Below, piece by piece: positions 17,435 to 25,667 of a stretch of 64,000 nt of DNA. The stretch's first letter is position 1. Each line of letters opens with the position of its first letter. The position numbers and the translations under genes are program-made. Source of the stretch: an uncultured Muribaculaceae bacterium. GTDB lineage: Bacteria > Bacteroidota > Bacteroidia > Bacteroidales > Muribaculaceae. The DNA lies in assembly GCA_904502025.1 (NCBI GenBank), contig CAJGDJ010000007.1, positions 1 through 64,000 of the forward strand, read 5' to 3'. The notes beneath the pieces were generated by a model that saw only the letters and a program-made list of their open reading frames with translations, made no database searches and was not told where the DNA came from.

Positions 17435-19267
17435 ATGAAAAAAATTTTATCACTAATTGCAAGTGCTTTGATTGTAGCAAGTTCTATGCAATCTATTGCA
17501 CAAAATTACTCCAATGGAGCGTATGTCCTCAACGAGGATTGGTATGGGCATAACAATAGTACTCTAAACTTCTGGAATCCGGAGGCAGAGACTATCGACT
17601 ACCTCATTATGCAGATGGCCAACAACTATAAGTATTCTCTTGGCTGCACATCTCAGTATGGTCAACTTTATGGAGATTTTCTCGTAATTACAGGCAAACA
17701 AGATAAAGACCCCGGTGAAGGTGGCGATATGCTATCGGGTCGCGTTGCCATTTTGAATAAAAACACGCTCAAACCCATAGGTGATGAGGTACACCCTCTC
17801 ATTTCGGTTAACGAGAATGGCAAATCCGATGCCGATGGCCGAGGTGTTTGTTTCGTTGACAACAACAAGTTTTATGTGGGCACATCAAATGGCATATATG
17901 TATTTAAATGGAATGAACAAGGAAAAATCTTTGTGTGGGACTCAGAGAAGCCCATTCCAGGCACCGAGAACAAACTTATTACTGGCAACGAAATAAGTAA
18001 TGCCGATGGTCAAGGGCCTCTTTACCACAACCAAATAGGCATGATGCTTCGCACTCAAGATTATGTTTTCGCGATAAAACAAGACTTGGGGGTACTCGTC
18101 ATCAACCCCCAAACCGATGAAATAATAAAGATTATTGAAGGTTGTTTCTCTACCATGGTTCAAAGCAAAGATGGGAATATATGGGTAGGTGTAAACTATC
18201 AAGAAGAGGGTAATGAAAGCAACCTTAACTATCCATACGGGTGGAATGGAAATGCTTGGAACGGCTCACAACTCATGTGTATCAACCAATATAGCCTTGA
18301 AACAAAAAAGGTTCGTTTAGACACCGGTGGCGTGCCTCAATCGTGGTATGCGTGGACTGCAGGCTCTTTGACTGCGAGCAACACCGAAAATACTCTATAC
18401 TTTGTATATACCGACCCAAGCCTTGGACAAATCAACTGGTTTAGAAACTGCGTATTATATCGTTTCAATATTGATGCTATCGATTGGGATAATATCGACC
18501 TCTCAAACCCCGACGAAGCGTATGCCGAAGGTGCTTGCGAAGAGATATATGATAGTTCTTTTGATGGATTGTATTTCTATGGCGGTGCTATTCAATGCAA
18601 TCCTAAAGATGGGAATATATATGCATCACTTTATGTGGGCGAAAACATTGCAACACAAGAATGGATCTACGCAATTATATCTCCCGAAGGGGAAATGATT
18701 CAATATCAAGAGCCTATTAAACGTTACTGGTATCCTGCAATGTTTATCTTCCCCGACAATAAAGCTCCTATTGTTGAGAAATTTGAAGATGTAACTATCG
18801 ATGATAAAGATCCTATTGAAATCACTCTATCTGACAAAGTAACCGACGAAGATTCAAATAATGCCGCTATTATAAAAAGCATAAGCAATATCAAAGATGA
18901 ATCAATCGTAAAAGCCGAAATTATTAATGGCAATTTAGTACTCACCCCATTGAAGAAAGGTAATACAGTGATTGAAATAGCCTTTAATTCCAATGGAAAA
19001 GTAGTAACTGAAAGTGTAAAAATATCAGTTACTGCCGACATCAGCTCTGTTCAATTAAACACCATTGAACAAGCAAACGTTTTTGCCGTTTCAGGAAATA
19101 TTATGATTACCGGCATTGACACACCCCAACAAGTAGATGTTTTCAATGCTCAAGGCTCTCTTGTAAAATCGGTCATTATTAACAATGGCGACATGATTTC
19201 AGGACTGGTTAAAGGCAATCTCTATATCGTAAAAATTTCAAATCAATCACATAAAATTGTTATATAA
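17435..19267 (+). CDS. Secreted DUF5074-type beta-propeller with C-terminal sorting-like domain
   Basis: The signal peptide ends SMQSIAQ, with no lipobox cysteine. Residues ~22-445 form a propeller with BtuG-like opening 'GAYVLNEDWYGHNNSTLNFWN' and repeated blade motifs. It continues with a cadherin-like repeat (~450-540, 'IEITLSDKVTDEDSN') and an ~65-residue end domain ('VDVFNAQGSLVKSVIINNG', 'LYIVKISNQSHKIVI'). That end domain resembles type IX secretion (Por) C-terminal targeting domains. The protein is therefore exported by a route other than lipidation. A corrinoid-binding function is inferred from the BtuG-like propeller and the operon. The next gene begins one base after its stop codon. 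Confidence 0.75.
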   Translation: MKKILSLIASALIVASSMQSIAQNYSNGAYVLNEDWYGHNNSTLNFWNPEAETIDYLIMQMANNYKYSLGCTSQYGQLYGDFLVITGKQDKDPGEGGDMLSGRVAILNKNTLKPIGDEVHPLISVNENGKSDADGRGVCFVDNNKFYVGTSNGIYVFKWNEQGKIFVWDSEKPIPGTENKLITGNEISNADGQGPLYHNQIGMMLRTQDYVFAIKQDLGVLVINPQTDEIIKIIEGCFSTMVQSKDGNIWVGVNYQEEGNESNLNYPYGWNGNAWNGSQLMCINQYSLETKKVRLDTGGVPQSWYAWTAGSLTASNTENTLYFVYTDPSLGQINWFRNCVLYRFNIDAIDWDNIDLSNPDEAYAEGACEEIYDSSFDGLYFYGGAIQCNPKDGNIYASLYVGENIATQEWIYAIISPEGEMIQYQEPIKRYWYPAMFIFPDNKAPIVEKFEDVTIDDKDPIEITLSDKVTDEDSNNAAIIKSISNIKDESIVKAEIINGNLVLTPLKKGNTVIEIAFNSNGKVVTESVKISVTADISSVQLNTIEQANVFAVSGNIMITGIDTPQQVDVFNAQGSLVKSVIINNGDMISGLVKGNLYIVKISNQSHKIVI

Positions 19268-19268
19268 A

Positions 19269-22200
19269 ATGAAAAAGGTTAGTCTTATCATGCTGTTTTT
19301 GTCGTTAGCAATGGCATTCACAGCTCAAGCCGGGACTCAATTTGTCCCCAAAGAGTATTCCTATGAGGCCGTTGGCTCAGATGGGAGTAGTTCTTTTTAT
19401 GTTTATTTTTACGACCTATTTGAGTATCCCGACGACATTTCAACATCAACCGACATTTCACAAAAGGAGGGAATCACAATCACTACATCATCGGGCGATA
19501 ACACTATCATAAAATTAAACAGCATAGGTGCCCACATGAGCAAAACGAGAATGCAATTAACTCGTATGGGACAAGTAAAAGGTGAAACTACATTCTCAGT
19601 ATCGATTACTTATAATGGCGAAACCGTCACAAATACCTTCCCTGTAAAAGTGCATGGGTTAGAAACATCAATGATTAAATCATATATCAACCCCGATGAA
19701 ATAGCTCCTCAAGTTTTTGATGTTATCGGCAACACAAGTTTCTATAAATCATCGGAAAAAACGACTTGTTCTTTAACTATCGACAACGCCGATGAATTAA
19801 AATATGGTACTATCGAATTAGTTGACGGAGAAAACGGATATAAGGTTATTCAATATACTCCTAACGGCACTCCTCAACAAATTGTATCAGATGCAATCAA
19901 ATATACAATTACTTTATCTGACGGAACCGAATCTTCTTCAAATAAAATTATCACATATACTACTCGCAACTGCTATGCTACAAAGATATTAGAATATCAA
20001 CCAGCAGCAGGACAATTTCGTAGTGAAATTGCATGGGACAACCCTATCGAATTTTTTGAAAATAACGAACGTGGTGTGAGCCTTGGTGCATTAGGTGGAT
20101 ATATTGTATTTGGTTTCGACCAACCTATCTACAACAATCCTCAAAATCCCTACGGCGTGGATTTCACTGTTGAAGGAAATTCATTTGTAGCTGCCGAAAA
20201 AGGAGTGTGGACCGAACCCGGAGCCGTGCAAGTTATGGAAGACAAAAACGGCAACGGGCTTCCCGATGACGGCGAATGGTATGAGCTTGCAGGTAGCGAC
20301 TATTGGTTAAGCACTACCAAACATAATGTAGAACTAACATACTACAACCCTCACTATAATGATCGTTACACTGTGCCCTGGGCTATGAAATGGGAGGGAA
20401 ATGGCGAAATTAAGCATGAATATGGTGCAGTAGTAACAAACAACTTCCACAAGCACTCATTCTATCCCGATTATTTCTACAATCAAGACAATCCCGATGA
20501 GTCTAAACGCTGGTTTTCTCCAAGTGTTTCCCGTGATTCAATCACATTTACCGGTGTCACCAACATTCGTGGTTGCATCGACATGCGTTCGCCAAGTTAT
20601 ATCGAGTTCTACGCTTATTCAGGCTTTGGATATTGCGACAACAAAGGATTTGTAAAGGAGGACTCTCGTATAGCACAAAATCCTTATGGTCGCCCATCAC
20701 TTGGCGAAGCAGCCGGCGATGGTATGGACATCAGCTGGGCTGTCGACAAAGATGGTAATTATGTAGATCTTGAAAAGATTGATTTCGTAAAAGTTTATAC
20801 TGCCGGACAAGTTATTGCAGGTTGGCTCGGCGAATGGTCAACCGAGGTATTAAACTGTGCAATCACCCTCCCCGACCCTGAATATGTGCCACAAGATTAT
20901 TATTACAATTATGTTGGCATCACTCAATTGCAAGTACCCAAAGGACACACTTGCCAATATGAAGGACTTTTATTCAAGAATGGTCGTCTTGTAAAAGATG
21001 CTCCTCAACGCTGGTGGCTATCTCTTGACAAAGAAGGTCTTGTTACTGACGGCACAGATGCTATTGCTGAGATTGACAATAATGGATTACTTACAGCTAA
21101 TGGCTATGGAACGGTGTGGGTACATTTCTCTGCAATGGACAATATTCCTGAAGAGGCATTTGAGGTATCGGTATGTAACCTCACAAATGTGGTTATCAAT
21201 CTTGAAGGCAATGAAAGTGCTGCAAGCGATGAGTTATCGTGCATCGTAGGTGAACGCATTTACATCAACGTCGAAAGCGAAGATGACAATACCGAAAATG
21301 TGAATGAAACAAAATCTAATCGCTTTATCTACGACAATTACACCTGGATAAACAGCAATCCCGAAGTGGGAGTCATTGACAAAGGTAATTTCATCGCATT
21401 AACCCCCGGTGTCACAACTCTTACTGCTGTATCGGGAATTAACCCCACTTTGAGTGACCAAATCAAAATAACTGTACTTGAAAGGCCCGAAATCACTGTA
21501 ACTCCTATACAAATTGCAACAAACAAACCCACCGGAGAGTTACTCAATAGCGACATTTTCTCAACCGGAAATGGTGCTACTATATATATGGACAAAGTAA
21601 CTGCGAAAAAGGGATTGGCAAATGTTTCGCTTTATAACAACCACCTTTTTTACGAATTTACCGAAGGGGAATATGTTACTGACATTCTCGTCTTTAAGGT
21701 AACTTGTTTTGGTCAAGAAAAGACTATCGAAGTTCCTGTTACTTATGGTCCTTACAACTTAGCTTCTCGCAAAAAAGTGTTGATGATTAATAGCTCTGAT
21801 GAAAATGGTGTTGACATAGGCATAGCCCAACTTCAAGGCATCGATGCAGAAACATTTGAGAACAAGACCTACGTTGAAGATCTTGCTTGTGGTTCTACTC
21901 TGAACCAAATCCCAACCGACAATATTCTACCTGATGGTTCATACGCATACCTTACACAAGGCACAAACCTTTCTCGTTATGATGTGGAATGGGGAAAAAC
22001 TGTTGCAAATGCATCATTAACCTCTACCGATAAGCATCAACTTGCTACTTACAAAGACAAAATTATTGTTAGCGACGAAGATTCTCTCAAAGTATTCTAT
22101 CGCACCGACCTCGATGCATTCAAATCAATCAAGCTAAATGGCACTATTAAACAAATGGTAATAAATGGAGATGTTGCCTATATTTTATGTGCTACTGACG

Positions 22201-23585
22201 CCAATGCCCGAATAAACAAGCTCAATCTTGCCACATGGATTTTGGCTGAGACCAATATAGATATTGACGGAGGCTATAATGCATCAGGAATGTATTACCA
22301 TAACGACAAACTCTATATTGCTACCGGTGAAGTAAACGGAGAAGCTGCTTCGATGGTTGTGTTTAACCCAACCGACAACTCTAATACTGTTATAACTGCG
22401 ACATTAGACAATAGTATGCAACTTCCTCACAGCGTTTCAGCTCAAGCGGGCAATAACATTATGGTATCACGTGGTAGTGGATTTATTGCATATAATACTG
22501 AAACCGAAACATTCGGAGACGAAACCGTGATGATTCTTAACGATATGTTTATCCCAACACTTGCCGTTAGCGAAACAACTGACTCTTTTGAACGTTATTA
22601 TGTGGCATATTCACAAGGCATGGCTATATTTGAATCTTCTGATTTAACTCAACCAAAGATGACCTTTAATTCTATTCCATCGGCAATGAATTTAATGGCT
22701 GCTACCGAACAAAACGAAGCTCCAACAGTAAAAAAGGATTATTCATATACATCAGGGGTATATGAGCGTGCCACTTCGGTAAAAAGTTGTACTGCAGCAA
22801 AATTAACCAATTACTTTACCGATAGCGAAGGTTCAACTATTGACAATTACGCAATGTATATTCGTGAAGATGTTGATTGGCTTGATGTTACATATAACAC
22901 TGATGGTAAAGTTACTCCTAAAGTAAAATTTACAGGTGATGTTGATGACAAAACCGTATTTACATTCCCATTTGAATGTATCGACAAGTGTGGTGCATCA
23001 GTTAAAGGAACAGCTTCATTCACTATTACCCCTCGCATCTACAAGCCTACAATTGATGAATCAGAAGTAACAATCTATACCGATTCTGTCCTTGTTGGCA
23101 CACTTGCTGTTGCCGATATTTTCAACTATACAGCAACAAAAACAAATTTGACATTCACTACCGAAGTTAAAAACATTAATGATAATTCCCTCATAGAAAA
23201 TGCTATTATTGATGCTGATGGCAATCTCGTTATCACGGCAGTGGAAAATGCCAAAGGTCGTACCGAAATTGAAATAGCTCAAACTATTTCACATAAAAGC
23301 TACGGTACAAAAACATTCTCTGCTACTATTCCTGTTGTATTAGATAGCAAAGTGCCATCGGGAGTTGATGGAGTATCTAACAACAATATAGATATAAATT
23401 ACAGCAATGGAGTATTGACAATTAACAACTGTAATGGAGAAAGATGTTTGATTTATAATGTAGCCGGATCGCTTATTTATTCTTGCGACATTAAGAGCAA
23501 CCTTTTCTCTACTCCATTAATGCTAAACGGTGGAATTTATTTTGTAATTACTGATACTCAAAGCATAAAAATTGCAGTAAAATAG
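19269..23585 (+). CDS. Giant B12-locus surface protein fusing the PKD-lipoprotein domain with a propeller
   Basis: The start is set at 19269 (MKKVSLIML), one base after the previous stop; an upstream in-frame ATG at 19257 would overlap that gene. The protein has 1438 residues. After a signal peptide (AFTAQA) come cadherin-like repeats (~25-235), then a domain (~240-530) closely matching the 409-residue lipoprotein ('ILEYQPAAGQF', 'SLGALGGYIVFGFDQP', 'DKNGNGLPDDGEWYELAGSDYW', 'GWLGEWSTEV'). Ig-like segments follow (~540-745), then a propeller (~835-1140, 'RKKVLMINSSDENGVDIGI'), two more cadherin-like repeats, and a C-terminal sorting-like domain ('LIYNVAGSLIYS', 'GGIYFVITDTQSIKIAVK'). It joins in one chain the two modules that also occur separately in the operon, suggesting a large secreted or surface corrinoid-capture protein. 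Confidence 0.75.
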   Translation: MKKVSLIMLFLSLAMAFTAQAGTQFVPKEYSYEAVGSDGSSSFYVYFYDLFEYPDDISTSTDISQKEGITITTSSGDNTIIKLNSIGAHMSKTRMQLTRMGQVKGETTFSVSITYNGETVTNTFPVKVHGLETSMIKSYINPDEIAPQVFDVIGNTSFYKSSEKTTCSLTIDNADELKYGTIELVDGENGYKVIQYTPNGTPQQIVSDAIKYTITLSDGTESSSNKIITYTTRNCYATKILEYQPAAGQFRSEIAWDNPIEFFENNERGVSLGALGGYIVFGFDQPIYNNPQNPYGVDFTVEGNSFVAAEKGVWTEPGAVQVMEDKNGNGLPDDGEWYELAGSDYWLSTTKHNVELTYYNPHYNDRYTVPWAMKWEGNGEIKHEYGAVVTNNFHKHSFYPDYFYNQDNPDESKRWFSPSVSRDSITFTGVTNIRGCIDMRSPSYIEFYAYSGFGYCDNKGFVKEDSRIAQNPYGRPSLGEAAGDGMDISWAVDKDGNYVDLEKIDFVKVYTAGQVIAGWLGEWSTEVLNCAITLPDPEYVPQDYYYNYVGITQLQVPKGHTCQYEGLLFKNGRLVKDAPQRWWLSLDKEGLVTDGTDAIAEIDNNGLLTANGYGTVWVHFSAMDNIPEEAFEVSVCNLTNVVINLEGNESAASDELSCIVGERIYINVESEDDNTENVNETKSNRFIYDNYTWINSNPEVGVIDKGNFIALTPGVTTLTAVSGINPTLSDQIKITVLERPEITVTPIQIATNKPTGELLNSDIFSTGNGATIYMDKVTAKKGLANVSLYNNHLFYEFTEGEYVTDILVFKVTCFGQEKTIEVPVTYGPYNLASRKKVLMINSSDENGVDIGIAQLQGIDAETFENKTYVEDLACGSTLNQIPTDNILPDGSYAYLTQGTNLSRYDVEWGKTVANASLTSTDKHQLATYKDKIIVSDEDSLKVFYRTDLDAFKSIKLNGTIKQMVINGDVAYILCATDANARINKLNLATWILAETNIDIDGGYNASGMYYHNDKLYIATGEVNGEAASMVVFNPTDNSNTVITATLDNSMQLPHSVSAQAGNNIMVSRGSGFIAYNTETETFGDETVMILNDMFIPTLAVSETTDSFERYYVAYSQGMAIFESSDLTQPKMTFNSIPSAMNLMAATEQNEAPTVKKDYSYTSGVYERATSVKSCTAAKLTNYFTDSEGSTIDNYAMYIREDVDWLDVTYNTDGKVTPKVKFTGDVDDKTVFTFPFECIDKCGASVKGTASFTITPRIYKPTIDESEVTIYTDSVLVGTLAVADIFNYTATKTNLTFTTEVKNINDNSLIENAIIDADGNLVITAVENAKGRTEIEIAQTISHKSYGTKTFSATIPVVLDSKVPSGVDGVSNNNIDINYSNGVLTINNCNGERCLIYNVAGSLIYSCDIKSNLFSTPLMLNGGIYFVITDTQSIKIAVK

Positions 23586-23610
23586 GCAACCTACTCTATA
23601 ATAGACAGAT

Positions 23611-23645
23611 GTGCGGTGCTCAATAATGGGCATCGCACTTTTTTC
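23611..23645 (+). terminator. Intrinsic terminator of the B12 operon
   Basis: GTGCGGTGC (23611-23619) pairs with GCATCGCAC (23630-23638) through one G-U pair and is followed by TTTTTTC. Stem and loop closely resemble the terminator after ilvC at 12533. Confidence 0.9.
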
Positions 23646-23653
23646 GTTTTCGC

Positions 23654-23685
23654 GTTGCCTCATTTCACTATAAGCATTAACTTTG
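23654..23685 (+). promoter_or_regulatory. Promoter of the small membrane protein gene
   Basis: GTTG (23654-23657), 20 bases and TAACTTTG (23678-23685) fit the consensus, with the start codon 26 bases after the -7 box. This supports the short gene at 23711 being real. Confidence 0.6.
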
Positions 23686-23710
23686 CAACCATAACACAAA
23701 CTAATCTTAT

Positions 23711-23914
23711 ATGTCAAAAATATTTAGCTTCTTAAAAAGATACAAATCCCCGCTTCTCAACACATTAGTTTCTATCCTCTGCATTATCCTCATTTACGAT
23801 TCACTTTTTGTTGAGATTCGTTATTGGAGAGCTGCAATCTTTGGTTTGCTTTTAATTAGTAGCATTATTGATCTTATTAAATTTTGGAAAAACAGTCAAC
23901 GTTCCGACAATTAA
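23711..23914 (+). CDS. Small two-helix membrane protein
   Basis: The product has 67 residues with two hydrophobic helices (about 14-30, 'LLNTLVSILCIILIYDS', and 38-55, 'WRAAIFGLLLISSIIDL'), a basic N-terminus and a polar tail. It has its own promoter and sits alone between two terminators. I do not recognise a family. Its 3' end and about 100 bases of downstream sequence recur, diverged, at 25495-25637. Confidence 0.55.
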   Translation: MSKIFSFLKRYKSPLLNTLVSILCIILIYDSLFVEIRYWRAAIFGLLLISSIIDLIKFWKNSQRSDN

Positions 23915-24020
23915 CCTATTACCGATGAACAAGTTGAAAAAATCACATCTTTTCATATAAACCTTTTGGATATTTCACAAGTTTTCACAAGCCTTAACTG
24001 ATATACATTCTTCATTATTG
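23881..24020 (+). repeat. Direct repeat, left copy
   Basis: About 140 bases, covering the last 12 codons of the small membrane gene and its 3' flank, match 25495-25637 at roughly 85% by eye. Shared landmarks are ACAGTCAACGTTCC, CAATTAACCT, AACAAGTT, ATCTTTTCATATAAAC and TTGGATATTTCACAAG. The two copies enclose the GNAT gene pair. Confidence 0.8.
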
Positions 24021-24041
24021 TATAATGTACAAATTGTTCTT

Positions 24042-24123
24042 AAATTGGAGGGAAATCGAGTTTTTTATCTTTAGAATTTGAGGGAAATCGGGGATTTTGC
24101 AGTTTGAAATTTGCGGGAAATCG
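24042..24123 (+). repeat. Three short tandem repeats with GGGAAATCG core
   Basis: Three units, each AAATTTG-like followed by (A/C)GGGAAATCG, end at 24058, 24090 and 24123, so the period is 32-33 bases. The ~15 bases between cores differ. The stretch is noncoding between a gene end and a terminator. It could be repeated protein-binding sites or a decaying minisatellite; I see no gene in it. Confidence 0.6.
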
Positions 24124-24152
24124 AAAAATACTGGCAATAATATAGGAGTTGA

Positions 24153-24196
24153 GAGCTGTGTCAAAATTCAGGATTTTGGCACAGCTCCATTTTTTT
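24153..24196 (+). terminator. Strong intrinsic terminator
   Basis: GAGCTGTGtCAAAAT (24153-24167) pairs with ATTTTGgCACAGCTC (24173-24187), followed by CATTTTTTT. It probably ends the transcript from the small membrane protein gene at 23711. Confidence 0.85.
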
Positions 24197-24327
24197 GCTC
24201 GTTTCGCCATATAAAAACGCACTTTTTTTTGTTTCATTTGTTAATCTATAAACACAATTTCCACACTGTCCCCAAATTTTATATATAGTTAAAAATTCTT
24301 ATTTTAATTATTAAATACATTCTTAAT

Positions 24328-24360
24328 TTTGGATTTAAGTGTGTTGATAATGTAAATTTG
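24328..24360 (+). promoter_or_regulatory. Promoter of the GNAT gene pair
   Basis: TTTG (24328-24331), 21 bases and TAAATTTG (24353-24360) fit the consensus. The -7 box overlaps an in-frame upstream ATG at 24358, which excludes that codon and places the start of the first gene at 24391. Confidence 0.7.
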
Positions 24361-24390
24361 CATAATCATATTAATATTACAAACAAAATT

Positions 24391-24588
24391 ATGTTACGTT
24401 CTGATTCAAATATTACTATTTCAATTGACGATGCTAAGCAGTTTCGTTCAATAATGCGTAATTGCTTAGAGGGACGTTTTAACCCTACTCAAAAAGCTGA
24501 AATTCAATCACGCAAGGAACGTATGGCACGTGTGACTGCTGACATCGTAAAAAATAATGGCGGTAAAAATCCAATCCTCGGATATTAA
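24391..24588 (+). CDS. 65-residue partner of the GNAT acetyltransferase, candidate antitoxin
   Basis: A short, highly charged protein opens with a strand-like 'SNITISIDDAKQFRSIM', then a long basic helix ('NPTQKAEIQSRKERMARVTADIV') and a flexible 'NNGGKNPILGY' tail. The beginning could be a dimerising DNA-binding arm as in antitoxins, but I do not recognise DUF1778/TacA or another named family. The gene overlaps the acetyltransferase gene by 32 bases, which implies translational coupling and is typical of toxin-antitoxin pairs. Its role as antitoxin is inferred from this arrangement alone. Confidence 0.6.
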   Translation: MLRSDSNITISIDDAKQFRSIMRNCLEGRFNPTQKAEIQSRKERMARVTADIVKNNGGKNPILGY

Positions 24589-25135
24589 AATATCCTCGTT
24601 CACTCCTTTAGATATTGATGAGCTACAATCTTTTTGCTGTGGTTGCAAAGAGATGGATGATTATATCCGATTGAATTTGTCCGTTTGTGATGAGAATCGT
24701 TATATTTCTACATATATTGTTAGGCATATATCCTCAAACGAAATAATTGCACTTTTTACGTTAGCTAATGATGCGTTAATCATTCAATCTAAAGAAGATA
24801 AAGAGGATATTATTGCAGAAAATCCAATTATTGCAGAAAGTTCTTATGTGGATTTTTTCTTGAAACAAACTTCTTTCCCTGCAATAAATATTACCCATTT
24901 AGCAGTTGATGAAAAATGGCAGTCTCGTGGGGTTGGGCGTATTATACTTGACATTATTATTGGTACATATGTGAAGTATAGACCTTCGGGGTGTCAATTT
25001 GTTACAGTTGATGCAATAAACGAAAGTAGAGTAACGAAGTTTTATACAGTTGATAACGGTTTTACTCCTTTAACAAACTGCGATATGTATAAGACCACAA
25101 GAAGATTATATCTCCCTTTGGCAGTGTTCAAATAA
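24557..25135 (+). CDS. GNAT-family N-acetyltransferase, possible TacT-like toxin
   Basis: The 192-residue protein has the GNAT acetyl-CoA loop 'QSRGVG' (122-127) after 'ITHLAVDEKW', and 'VTKFYTVDNGF' (159-169) with a tyrosine in the usual catalytic position. Near the N-terminus 'FCCGCKEMDDYIR' recalls the F-x-CG-x-LDxFL segment of TacT-type enzymes that acetylate the amino group of aminoacyl-tRNA. It follows, and overlaps by 32 bases, a small gene with antitoxin-like features. The pair is bracketed by a direct repeat, which suggests acquisition. A housekeeping acetyltransferase remains possible. Confidence 0.75.
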   Translation: MAVKIQSSDIKISSFTPLDIDELQSFCCGCKEMDDYIRLNLSVCDENRYISTYIVRHISSNEIIALFTLANDALIIQSKEDKEDIIAENPIIAESSYVDFFLKQTSFPAINITHLAVDEKWQSRGVGRIILDIIIGTYVKYRPSGCQFVTVDAINESRVTKFYTVDNGFTPLTNCDMYKTTRRLYLPLAVFK

Positions 25136-25171
25136 CCAATCTTAACACCTCCCAACCTTATATATCATTCT

Positions 25172-25202
25172 AAAAGCGAAAAGTTACTTTTCGCTTTTTT
25201 TA
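25172..25202 (+). terminator. Intrinsic terminator after the acetyltransferase
   Basis: AAAAGCGAAAAGT pairs with ACTTTTCGCTTTT around a single T and runs into a T-tract, about 35 bases after the stop codon at 25135. Confidence 0.88.
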
Positions 25203-25260
25203 TTACCATTGCCATTGCTAAATTTATATTTATTATAATGGATCTAATGGTCAATTTTTT

Positions 25261-25374
25261 TTATTAGGGATATTGCCCCTTTGTTTCTCAAATTTGGTGT
25301 TTGCACAAGAACCAATCGTACGCGATTCAGTGATTCAAATGCAAGAAATGAAACCTACACAAATCTATGATTGA
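25261..25374 (+). pseudogene. Possible remnant of an exported protein gene
   Basis: One frame reads LLGILPLCFSNLVFAQEP, like the end of a signal peptide with an AQE cleavage site, then 18 more residues to a TGA at 25372. The ATG at 25238 is out of frame with it by a run of eight T at 25255-25262, and no other start is present. It may be a decayed gene, or chance. The rest of 25136-25494 shows no gene. Confidence 0.25.
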
Positions 25375-25494
25375 AAAAATGGTTTGAGGTGTCGCATGTT
25401 GTCAGTGTTGCCGAGCGACAACACCTACAACAATAGTTTCTACTTATTTATAAGATTCTCCCCTCTTAAATTTTTTAAGGATTGAACTTCTTTC

Positions 25495-25637
25495 AATTTC
25501 GGAAGAACAGTCAACGTTCCGGCAATTAACCTCTTACCTATTAACAAGTTAAAAAAATAACATCTTTTCATATAAACTTTTGGATATTTCACAAGTTTTT
25601 ACAAACTTTGACTGATACTCATTATTCTTGTTCATTG
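25495..25637 (+). repeat. Direct repeat, right copy
   Basis: This is a diverged copy of 23881-24020. It includes the tail of the small membrane protein gene (the QRS codons and stop region are recognisable), but the rest of that gene is missing, so this copy is a fragment. Confidence 0.8.
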
Positions 25638-25667
25638 TTTTCAATTTTATTACCTGATTATATATCG

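Noticed and set aside
24042..24123. Possible mini CRISPR array
   Set aside because: Only three units with ~17-base imperfect cores and ~15-base spacers, far shorter than real CRISPR repeats and spacers, and no cas genes.
24040..24288. Short frames on both strands near 24.1-24.3 kb
   Set aside because: They cross the tandem repeats and the strong terminator, and their residues simply translate those repeats.
25238..25374. 45-codon exported small protein
   Set aside because: The ATG at 25238 and the signal-peptide-like frame are separated by a frameshift in a run of eight T; recorded only as a possible remnant.
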